A stretch of 64,000 nucleotides of DNA, from NCBI GenBank assembly GCA_013339895.1, contig JABACO010000003.1:16645410-16709409 (forward strand), written 5' to 3'. Numbering within the stretch: the stretch's first letter is position 1; every line of letters begins with the position of its first letter. Below the pieces are notes generated by a model. It was not told where the DNA came from. It ran no database searches and saw only the letters and a list, made by a program, of their open reading frames with translations. This DNA is from Ephydatia muelleri (Eukaryota; Porifera; Demospongiae; Spongillida; Spongillidae). This document shows positions 22,420-31,148 of the stretch, one piece after another. The position numbers were made by a program, and so were the translations under genes.

Positions 22420-23960
22420 CGCGTGCTTTTTCTCCGATAAAAGAGTTGTGTATAATAATGTACGCAACGCGTAGCTCATATACGTAACAACAGCTGCAAT
22501 TGTACCACCATTCGTGCGTAGTGCATGTTTATCGTACATGTATCCCGCTCGTCACATAAATGTGCCCTCCGCATTACGCAAGCGCAAATTACGGGCACAA
22601 AAATGTGCCCGTCGCAGGTGAAGGGTTAAGCAATGTGCGATAGTAAGAAATGCATTTGACACAGCAAATGAAATAACAAAGCTAATTAAAAAAACTCCTC
22701 GCAGAGATGCGATTTTAAATCGATTAAAGCTTGAAGTTACTTCCCCATCTCCAGGTATTGGAACACTTTGCCCAACAAGGTGGACCACAAATGCAGAGTG
22801 CTTAGGAAGAATAATAACAAATCATGATCTTCTTTACCAGGTATGGGAGGAGGCTTTGGAATATGTAAAGGAAACTGATATGCGATCGCGGATCATAGGT
22901 ATTAAAACCTGCATGAGGACATTTGACTTCCTTTTTGGCATAATGCTAGGCGCTGCTTCTTCGTCATAGTGACAACTTGAGCAAAACTCTTCAATCTCCT
23001 CACATGTCTGCTGCAGAAGGGCAGAAGGTTGCAGCCATGACAGTAAAGATGTTGAAGTCTTTGAGGACAGACGAGAGCTTTCAAGCATTTTGGGAACTAG
23101 TGCAGAAAACTGCGAATGAAATTGAAGTGGAGAGTCCATCATTGCCCTGAAAGCGTAGAGCTCCAAGACGCTATGATTCCATAGGTAACGTAGATGCGTT
23201 TCCTCATCAAGTTGAAGATTATTATTGTCCATTTTTCTTTGAGGGCATTGACAGAATTGTTAATGGAATTGAAATGAGATTTGACCAGCCAGGATTCCAA
23301 ACGTATAAAAAATTAGAAAATGTGCTACTTAAGGCAGCAAACAAAGAGTCTTATGATGATGATATTGAATTCATTACACAACTTTATGGTTCCGATCTAA
23401 ACCTGCAACAGCTAAAGCTATACCTGAACATATTGTCCAGCAATTTGCCACAGTCAAGCATTGCATATGATCTGAGCTCTATAGTTGAATTTATAAAGAA
23501 GCTATCACCAATGCAAAAGGCGTTGATTCCACAAGTTCATTGCCTGGTTTCGTTGATACTGGTCATGCCAGCCACAAATGCTACAAGCGAGAGATCATAT
23601 AGTGCGTTGCGTAGAGTCAAGACCTTTCTATGAACAACGATGACACAACTGCGAATAAACAACTCGATGATTTTGTTCGTTCATAGCAATTTGACAGATA
23701 AAATCAATTTAGTGGAGCTAGGTAAAAAATTTATTCGCGGTTCCGAATACCGCCAGATCTTGTTTGGCAAGTTTACGTTAACTGATTAAGACTTCTATAC
23801 TGTACATGTATGATTTGTAATTGTTGCTCATAACTTGATACATCTGTCATGTTTGCGCGTATAATATTATACATGCTCATCAATTATTCATTGGCCGCAC
23901 CACTTTATAATAGCTCCCGTCGCCACTGGATCAATGTGCACGAACAAATTAAAAATGAAT

Positions 23961-24260
23961 GAAACAAGTAAATAAAAAACCTTCTTTATGAGAAAGTTGG
24001 TGGGATATAGGATTTGAAGGCAATTTTGGTGTAAAAAGCAGGGAAACAAGGGTCTGTAATAGTAAGGGAAAATGTCATAGTCCTATATTTAGCACACGAA
24101 CATAGTATATGCTACAAACGGGTTAAATATAGGACTATTACATTTTCCCTTACTATTACAGACCCTTGATTCCCTGCTTTTTACACCACCATTGCCTTCA
24201 TATCCTATATCCTATATCCCACCAACTTTCTCATAGTGAAGGTTTTTTATTTACTTGTTC
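23961..24260. mobile_element. Fold-back MITE 1, arm A
   Basis: About 300 bp, both halves inverse copies, with ends GAACAAGTAAATAAAAAACC and an internal pair around 'ggtctgtaatagtaaggg'. The arm-B copy is at about 56223-56522. It shares terminal sequence and the phrase 'gagaaagttggtggg' with MITE 2 next to it, so the two belong to one family. Confidence 0.8.
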
Positions 24261-24383
24261 AAATTAAGTGTGTGATATAATTATTAGTGTATTTATTTTA
24301 TGTAGCTTGCATTCTAATATTATATTATTGCTCTAAATAGGGCCTGAAGACGACGCTAAATGCTATATGACGGGGAGACTATG

Positions 24384-24674
24384 CAACAAGTAAATAAAAA
24401 CATTCTCTAACAAGAAAGTTGGTGGGCATATAGGATTGACAATGGTGGTGTAAAAAGCACGGAAATAGGTGTGACAGAAATATTACTGGAAAATTGAAAT
24501 AGGCCTTTACTTAGCCCATTCCTCAGGCGTGCACTGCTAAAATGTGAGTGGACTAAAGATAGGTCTATTTCCATTTTCCAGTAAAATTTCTGTCCCACTT
24601 GTTTCCGTGCTTTTTACCCCACCAATATGCCCACCAACTTTCTCGTTAGACAATGATTTTATTTACTTGTACAA
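24384..24674. mobile_element. Fold-back MITE 2, arm A
   Basis: About 290 bp, ends ACAAGTAAATAAAA in inverse orientation, inner pair around 'ggaaaattgaaataggcct' and 'aggtctatttccattttcc'. The arm-B copy is at 55811-56099. Its loop differs from MITE 1, so the family conserves ends and palindromy rather than the core. Confidence 0.8.
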
Positions 24675-24956
24675 CTATTTTGTGCTCCATTAGAGTTACG
24701 AATCTAGTCCACATAACATGATATGCTTTGAAGCTATGTAATGATCCCTTGCTAAGCTAGGCCTGATTTTTAAAGTAGAACGAAAGACAGACAATTACTC
24801 AAACTAGTATTCAACACAAACGCTATTCAACAAGTGCTAAGATAGCAAAACAGAATATTGTATGTACTTTCTTAATGCTATAGAGGACTAAAATGCTATT
24901 CACAAATGACACAAAACATCAAAAAAGACTTACTATTGCAACTTCAAACGCCATCA

Positions 24957-25280
24957 TCCAGACTGAACAGAGGAACCAGTAGTCACTAAACTGGAACAGG
25001 AAACCAGCAACCTCCAGACTGAACAGAGGAACCAGTAGTCACTAAACTGGAACAGGAAACCAGCAACCTCCAGACTGAACAGAGGGACCAGTAATCACCA
25101 AACTGGAACAGAGGAACCAGCAACCTCCAGACTGAACAGAGGAACCAGTAGTCACCAAACTGGAACAGGAAACCAGCAACCTCCAGACTGAACAGAGGAA
25201 CCAGTAGTCACCAAACTGGAACAGAGGAACCAGCAACCTCCAGACTGAACAGAGGAATCAGTAGTCACCAAACTGGAATA
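24957..25280. repeat. 56-bp minisatellite, arm A
   Basis: About six tandem units beginning TCCAGACTGAACAGAGGAAC, alternating short and long forms ('ggaacaggaaacc' or 'ggaacagaggaacc'). The arm-B copy is at about 55200-55540. Non-coding. Confidence 0.9.
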
Positions 25281-25975
25281 GAGAAAAATATTCAGTAGTC
25301 ACCAGAGAGAAAATAGCAATCTCCAAACTGAATATATTTTGTAGTGACTTAAAATGCAAAAACAGACAAAATCCTTTTGACTCTAAAGCTTTTTAACATG
25401 GTGATAGGGGGCATTATTAAGGGTGGCCATTAGTGCAGCGATAAGTGCAGAGGCAACCATGAGTGCAGACTATGAGTGCAGAGAACTAAAAGCCGCCTAT
25501 TAAAACCCCTTAAAACACATTTCAGTACCCGCTTCGCATCTATGACGCATTTGGACTGTTTACGCTCCGCCCATTTACAGACTCTCGACGGTGGCCTATG
25601 CTTCCTTTGCTTCACAAAACGAACGCGCGTTTGCCTTTCCGCGATACAAAGATGACAGGGTTGGTATGAAGTGTATACTACTATATGCGCAAAACAAGAA
25701 AAAAAATTCTATCTTACCGTTGAACTCCGACCTCTCAACAAACGCTCCCTGAAAATATATTCAGGGCTCGTTCAAACAGAATACACACTCTCCTAAGCGA
25801 CAGAAACACTAACACCTGCCAACTCTTCCAGACACGCCCTAGCTTTCAAATTTAATGCACACGCATGCGTAGTACGTAGGTTTATAATTAGAATATTACT
25901 GTATTGCCAGAAATTTCGGACGCTCATAACGAATATAGATTGGAACTGGACCTCTCAAGCTAGAGGTGTTTGTTT

Positions 25976-26024
25976 ATGTACATGTGTGTGTGCGTGTGCG
26001 CGCGTGTGTGTGTGTGTAGAGTAC

Positions 26025-26072
<48 letters not shown>
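25976..26072. repeat. (GT)n microsatellite, arm A
   Basis: GT-rich sequence interrupted by 'agagtacagttt'. The matching arm-B tract at 54393-54490 is much longer, showing independent length change after duplication. Confidence 0.9.
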
Positions 26073-27343
26073 GTACAGTGTATGCGTGTATTTGTGTGTT
26101 TTTAACATTTCTGCATGTTATCAAGTGGGGCTCAATAGTCCAAGTATCAACTAGCTGGACCTCTCAAGCAAGAAGAGCTAGATCATACACTGTGTCTGTT
26201 GAAAATATGTGTATGCATTTGTGTGCATTAGGTGTGTGTGAATTTGTGCATGTTATCGCTCTTCTGGTCATGCAGAGTCAGAAGGTATATGGCTTTGTCC
26301 CTAGGAAATGACTGGTGGGATTCAAGACGTTCATCAGACGAGACCAATGGGTTGCTTCCTAACAACAAGCTCATACTGTACGGCGAGGTGAGCAGAAGCT
26401 GGCTTGATGTGAATTATTTGCTCATGCATGTAAACACATGCACACATGTATATCACTATACACACATCACATATCACACATGCACATGTATATTAACACA
26501 CAACACACATACACGTACACACACAAAGCACACAGCTACACACACACACACAGATGATTGTAGTGTCAAATGTGATGAACCAAAATCATGATGTCCAACA
26601 GTCCCAAGGTCCCAGAGTGTAACATCAGTTCATGCAATAGAACGATAGCTATTTCGGTGACATCATGTTCATGTCTATGTTTTTCTGAAGCAAAATGTAT
26701 TGTCACCACTGGGGCTTGTTGATCGTTTCATTTATAGCAAAAATGGCCCCTCCCCTTTGAAGAGCTTTAGTCTATACCAAAACAATCGAGTCACTGAGGG
26801 TGACAGAAAAGATCTGCCTGTGCTTGAGAAGGCCCAAAAATGCCGCATGTCTTCATGACATTGTAAGTGTACTTTTAAAAGATATCAATAACAACTTAGC
26901 CAATAACCATAAAACTTTACAAATATGTTCACAAGAAGACAATAAGAATGGAACTACAGTTTTGCTCCTATAGCTTCCAATGACAGCTGCACAGGATTTC
27001 TTATTACCTCATTGCCATAGTGGACGATAATCTATTGAGTGGGAAGAGGGTAATAACGTCAATGGTTCATTCACAACAAACACACACTTACATATTCACA
27101 CACACACACATCTGGGAGAAGGTGAAAGAATGGTGGTGTAAATAATTTAGTGCAGAATTGATTCTCTTACATGTAGTACATTCACACCACATCAACATGC
27201 GTGCATTGTACATGTACCCACACCTACATGAAGTACCACCTCATCCTGGGCATCTGGGGCACTTATAGAATTAAGAAGAGTACAGGGAATAGTGTTACAT
27301 ATCAGATGAGTAGGAAGGTATTTAAAGGTGTGGGCAAATACAT

Positions 27344-27360
27344 AGGGTTAGGGTTAGGGT
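27344..27360 (+). repeat. Interstitial telomere-type tract at the arm A border
   Basis: AGGGTTAGGGTTAGGGT directly follows the last base shared with arm B (27343). It contains just under three TTAGGG units, with the G-rich strand on plus. Confidence 0.85.
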
Positions 27361-27459
27361 GAAACTTTTGCGTCTATTCCGTGTTAATAATTACGGCTGG
27401 CGTGCTGCCATGGAGCAACTTGCAAACCTTATATAAGGCCGCGTGATGCCACACGCATT

Positions 27460-27825
27460 TTGGCATTTCGAGAAGCGATAGCTGTCACCGGTCCCAGAAT
27501 GCAGCAATCCACAGATAATCCTTCAGTTGGAGATGCGGCTGAACCGCAAGCTGTGACAATAATAACTGAAGTCGCGCCTCAAGCGGCAGAAAGCCGACCA
27601 CTGCAGCCGGCGAATTCAGCCACTCCTGCTGCAGCATGCATGAGTCGGAAAAGAGAAGTCCTCCTTTTCGACGCGAGCCTGTTTCCGTCCTTAACAGCCC
27701 AGTTATCAGCGATGAAAAAATATTTCGAGGAACCTCTATCCACATCGCGCAGAGGCGAGCGTTTGGCTGAGAGTACTGTCGCTACAACCGAGCGCCGAAT
27801 TTTGAGTACGCGCACGCATAGATGA
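27460..27825 (+). CDS. Upstream frame of the tyrosine-recombinase element
   Basis: About 121 codons, rich in Ala, Thr, Pro and Ser, with a SRKREVLLFD segment and a Ser/Arg/Glu-rich end. It lies just before the recombinase frame in another phase, so it could be a 5' exon, an N-terminal part moved out of frame by an indel, or a separate small frame. No known domain was recognised. Confidence 0.35.
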   Translation: MAFREAIAVTGPRMQQSTDNPSVGDAAEPQAVTIITEVAPQAAESRPLQPANSATPAAACMSRKREVLLFDASLFPSLTAQLSAMKKYFEEPLSTSRRGERLAESTVATTERRILSTRTHR

Positions 27826-27826
27826 T

Positions 27827-29013
27827 ATGCATGCAGAAATTTGTAATCAGCTTTCTCATGCAGCGTTTCTCGGATTTGCAAAACTGCACGCCGGTGCTTC
27901 TAATCCTGAGCTCAGATTAGTCTCCGACCTTGTGTTGGTTAAGAGATTTTTCCACTACCTGGAGGTACGTTGTATAATAATACATCTTTGCACGCATATA
28001 ATTATATATGCTTTGCACATGCAGAATGAACGCCAATCTTCTTCAGGAAATCAGTTTGTGTACTGCCTTTCGTTCTTGAGGGCAATGAGATATCTCAAAT
28101 CGGACTCTGATACGATTAAAACAGTCCAGCAGTGGTGTCGCACATACCAGAAGGCCTATGAACGCAAAGATCGATCTTGGCAGCGGTTAGAAGCTGAGGG
28201 CAAATGGCTAGCGTGGGACGCAGTGTTGGAAGTTTTGAAACAGCAGCGCGAACTGTACGAGTCAAGCGGACCTTGTGAACTGACCAGGGTGCAGGAGAGC
28301 CAGAAATACACTGTGCTCCTCCTGTACTGTTCGATACCTCCCGCCAGGTCCAAAGAGTACCGCGAACTAAGGGTAACGTTTAGTCGCCAAAATCTTGCAA
28401 CATGGGATCCGGTTGCAAATGCAGCCTCCAATTGGTTGGTCGTTCAAAACGACCATTCGAGGGCGCTCTTGTATCTCAGTGCGCACAAAACATCACGAAA
28501 GACTGGTCCCAACAGGATACAGCTCAATTCCACCGACTCTACCAAAGTTGTACTGGATCAACTGGTGGATTTTGTATGTCGGGACAGAGACGTCTTACTG
28601 AGAGGCAACGCCCGTCCAGACACAACCGACTGGCTGTTTCTGGTAACCTGAACCTGCATGCATGCATGCATGCATGCTGTACATATAAATAATAACAATA
28701 ATGATGCATGAGTCTCTTCATGCAGAACAGTCGTGGAGAGCCGTTTGGAACGTCTGATTCGTGGACAAAGTACATCCAATCCATTTTTAAGCAGCTGGCC
28801 AATGTTGCGATATCCAGCAACGCTCTGCGTTCCTCATTTGTGACGGACCTTTTAACATCTCGCAATCGTCCGTCGGATGACTTGCTAGCCGAAGTGGCAT
28901 TTGCAATGAGGCACTCTTCCCGTGAGCAAAGTAGGACATACGACCAATGCAGAGGTCACCCAGAAGACAGATACCAAGGGAGAAGCTTACAGGATGTTCT
29001 TACACAGAGATAA
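27827..29013 (+). CDS. Crypton-like tyrosine recombinase, three exons
   Basis: Exons 27827-27964, 28025-28642 and 28726-29013 join in phase at GT..AG sites. The N-terminal helical part (MHAEICNQLSHAAF ... FVYCLSFLRAMRYL) precedes a catalytic domain with the first Arg in PPARSKEYRELR, the second in NALRSSFVTDL (normally HxxR; here Asn replaces His), and AFAMRHSSREQSRTYDQ, which holds the HxxR-like His and the Tyr nucleophile. This spacing and the AMRHS...YD motif fit the Crypton/eukaryotic YR group. The C-terminus runs straight into a tandem array, so the tail after Tyr is repeat-encoded. The enzyme would act by site-specific recombination; activity is unproven. Confidence 0.75.
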
Positions 29014-29568
29014 TCCCATGCAGTGTCAAGGGTTCGAACAAAGTGGGACTTTGAAAATATCCCTAAGTGTACACGCCCCATACAGCAGGACCATAAGGGT
29101 TAAAAAAAAAGGGGGGGTTACCCAATGTAGAGGTCACCCAGAAGACAGATACCGAGGGAGAAGCTTACAGGATGTTCTTACACAGAGATAATCCCATGCA
29201 GTGTCAAGGGTTCGAACAAAGTGGGACTTTGAAAATATCCCTAAGTGTACACGCCCCATATAGCAGGACCATGAGGGTTAAACATAAAAAAGGGGGGTTA
29301 CCCAATGCAGAGGTCACCCAGAAGACAGATACCAAGGGACAAGCACACAGGATATTCTTACACAGAGATAATCCCATGCAGTGTCAAGGGTTCGAACAAA
29401 GTGGGACTTTGAAATTATCCCTAAGTGTACACGCCCCATATAGCAGGACCAGAAGGGTTAAACATAAAAAAAGGGGGGTTACCCAATGCAGAGGTCACCC
29501 AGAAGACAGATACCAAGGGACAAGCACACAGGATGTTCTTACACAGAGATAATCCCATGCAGTGTCAA
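28943..29568. repeat. 180-bp tandem array, about 3.5 copies, at the recombinase 3' end
   Basis: Units start 'ccaatgcagaggtcaccc' at about 28943, 29121, 29301 and 29482. Each keeps the same short open frame (CRGHPEDRYxG...DVLTQR then TAA), the phrase 'gggttcgaacaaagtgggac' and an A/G-rich joint. The first unit encodes the recombinase C-terminus, so the array arose from the gene's 3' end. The copies differ by only a few bases, which suggests recent expansion. Confidence 0.9.
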
Positions 29569-29616
29569 TTCAGAGTACGGCATTCTTCTATTTAGCGAAC
29601 ACCACAGTATAAACTA

Positions 29617-29617
<1 letters not shown>

Positions 29618-29663
<46 letters not shown>

Positions 29664-29955
29664 GTTTGTGCATGTTTAGAACTAACGTGTATGAAATTCC
29701 CTGTATGAGGTTACAACTTACTCGTGTGGCTTGTTCTACTTCTTGCGGGTGCACGCCTGGGGAACTATTTTCAAGGACAACAGCTATTTAGAAGCTCCAC
29801 GCCTGTATGAAAGACAACGAGTAAAAAGTTATAACTCACAGTTATAACTCAAATTTAGTAACAAAATTAATTGCACATTTATTAAAAGGTGAGATAAAAA
29901 ATTATGAACTCAGGAGAGCGAAAAGCGTTGAAGGAGCCACACACATACACTGATG

Positions 29956-29989
<34 letters not shown>

Positions 29990-30070
29990 TACATATGTTA
30001 CATTTTGATACTAAGGTAGTCCTGATTTAGAGTTCACAGGGGATGAGATGTCTGAAACACACGCGCGCAT

Positions 30071-30107
<37 letters not shown>

Positions 30108-30264
30108 TAGATTTAGTCAGAGTTAATTTAAACACACATTTAATTGCAAAGTTATTGATGGGGTTAGCAACATACGTCCGTACATACACATACACACTTG
30201 TTCTGCACTCGCCCTTTACAACACACAAACGATGTCACAGTGTGTGTGTGTGTGCGCGTGTGTG

Positions 30265-30312
<48 letters not shown>
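29618..30312. repeat. Cluster of (CA)n/(GT)n microsatellites
   Basis: CA tracts at 29618-29660, 29957-29988 and 30066-30103, and a GT tract at 30239-30311. Between them is low-complexity non-coding sequence. The phrase around 'aaggtagtcct' recurs at about 30013 and 30580, which suggests an old duplication. Confidence 0.9.
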
Positions 30313-30313
<1 letters not shown>

Positions 30314-30667
30314 GGAGTTTGGCTACCTTGCCGTGGTCACAATAAATAGTGAAATTTCGGGAGTTTACAGCCTTTCAATTATCGTCTTTGGAGTGACCAA
30401 TGCCCTCCAGAACTTGGTCAGCTGGCGTGTCGGCCGCATCCTCATGGACGGCTCTAGGTTGCGAGTAGCATGAAGTCGAGCTGGCCAACATCTGCGGAGA
30501 GTATGTCACTCGCCTGCTCTGACCACACACGGCACTCAGGAACACATACACAGATCCATATCATACCTTTCGATACGAAGGTAGTCCTCACTAGCCTGCA
30601 CTCGCCGACAACTCCGTGGGCGCCTCCTCCTTCATTTTGCCAGTGCCACGTGTCCATAGTAGTGGTC

Positions 30668-30935
30668 GTGCTAATTACGTTGCACGGTCGAAAGAGGAGA
30701 CGCTATGGTGCATCTTTTTTTAACAATGCGAGCTCGCAAGTACTCTGGCTGCATCATAGCCCGAAACTCGTTCGTACGTTGCCACAGCCAGCAAAGTGTC
30801 CTTGCAGCTCGCCATTTTGAATAATTATTATTCCCATCATTATTATTGGGGTTAGACTAATTACGTTGCACGGTCGAAAAGAGGAGGGGCTATGGTGCAG
30901 CCAGAGTTCTTGCGATCTCGCATTGTTAAAATAGT
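30668..30935. repeat. Mixed direct and inverted repeat
   Basis: The phrase 'taattacgttgcacggtcga' occurs directly at about 30671 and 30858. The sequence following the first copy ('ttaacaatgcgagctcgcaa') appears as its inverse after the second ('ttgcgatctcgcattgttaa'). One half is therefore repeated directly and the other inverted, as left by an inversion or a degraded composite element. Confidence 0.65.
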
Positions 30936-30942
30936 TGTGCTT

Positions 30943-30975
30943 TAGGGGTTAGGGTTAGGGTTAGGGTTAGGGTTA
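30943..30975 (+). repeat. Interstitial telomere-type (TTAGGG) tract
   Basis: About five TTAGGG units on plus, in the same orientation as the shorter tract at 27344. The two tracts bracket the recombinase region. Confidence 0.9.
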
Positions 30976-31046
30976 TTTTGGGGGGTTATAGTGTGAGGAA
31001 TATTTCATCATCGTAACTTTCATAGCTAGTGTGTCTCAGTGTGTCA

Positions 31047-31117
31047 GGGTATGTATGTATGTATGTATGTATGTATGTATGTATGTATGTATGTATGTAT
31101 GTATGTATGTATGTATG

Positions 31118-31146
<29 letters not shown>
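31047..31146. repeat. (GTAT)n microsatellite at the 3' end of the RLE-type LINE
   Basis: About 25 perfect tetranucleotide units, beginning 3 bp past the LINE stop codon on the minus strand. On the LINE sense strand this is a (CATA)n-type tail, in the position where LINE microsatellite tails occur. Confidence 0.9.

Positions 31147-31148
<2 letters not shown>

Larger units (their letters stand above)
18401..22625 (-). mobile_element. piggyBac element A, nested in the hAT copy
   Basis: TTAA at both borders (18397-18400, 22626-22629) with 13-bp terminal inverted repeats CCCTTCACCTGCG. Arm B preserves the empty site: the hAT sequence is continuous there with a single TTAA. The element carries one transposase gene on minus at its right half, a 24-bp minisatellite in its left half and a fold-back insertion at 20241-20704. 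It therefore entered after the inverted duplication. Confidence 0.95.
17401..23789 (+). pseudogene. hAT transposase pseudogene (TTF/ZMYM-like), arm A
   Basis: Starts MDASSSQSVSDTESIF and includes the TTF-type block around WFDKWPWLHY, then LPFRGHGDESESNF, IMIDETTDESNKEQ (catalytic Asp region), CYDGASAMSG and, at the C-terminus, the hAT dimerisation block PATNATSERSYSALRRVK. It is broken in several ways. A frameshift near 17846 and a TGA after PSLP near 23150 are shared with arm B. Private lesions are a 4-bp deletion near 18038, a 2-bp deletion near 18371, the piggyBac insertion at 18397, a 2-bp deletion near 22955 and a TGA near 23632. The element cannot make a functional transposase. Confidence 0.85.
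17274..23928 (+). mobile_element. hAT element, arm A copy, interrupted by piggyBac
   Basis: Bounded by CAGTGGCGACAG at 17274 and the inverse GTCGCCACTG ending at 23928. Without the nested piggyBac (18401-22625 plus one TTAA) it is about 2.43 kb, matching the 2.44-kb copy at 56554-58995 in arm B. An 8-bp target duplication is not visible in either copy. The body is a TTF/ZMYM-like hAT transposase gene. The terminal subregions also carry matched GGCCGCACCACTTT sequences near both ends. Confidence 0.85.
14240..27343 (+). repeat. Arm A of a large inverted duplication
   Basis: This segment matches the reverse complement of 53130-61988 in the same order, with most short frames identical or differing by a few residues. 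Arm A is longer because it holds a piggyBac element (18401-22625). Without that insertion both arms are about 8.9 kb. The right limit is sharp: homology stops at 27343, where a TTAGGG tract begins. The left limit at 14240 is only apparent, because arm B is cut there by another transposon at the matching TTAA. The spacer between arms is about 25.8 kb. Confidence 0.93.

Noticed and set aside
17274-23928. 8-bp hAT target duplication
   Set aside because: Expected for hAT but the flanks (…ATGGAGTA and GATCAATG…) do not match in either arm, so none is reported.
29020-29045. GGTTCGAAC phrase resembling a tRNA B box in the 180-bp array
   Set aside because: No matching A box at the right distance and no cloverleaf can be drawn, so neither a tRNA nor a tRNA-derived SINE is supported.
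28943-29568. Possible CRISPR-like array
   Set aside because: The 180-bp units are tandem and contiguous, without unique spacers, and the setting is eukaryotic.
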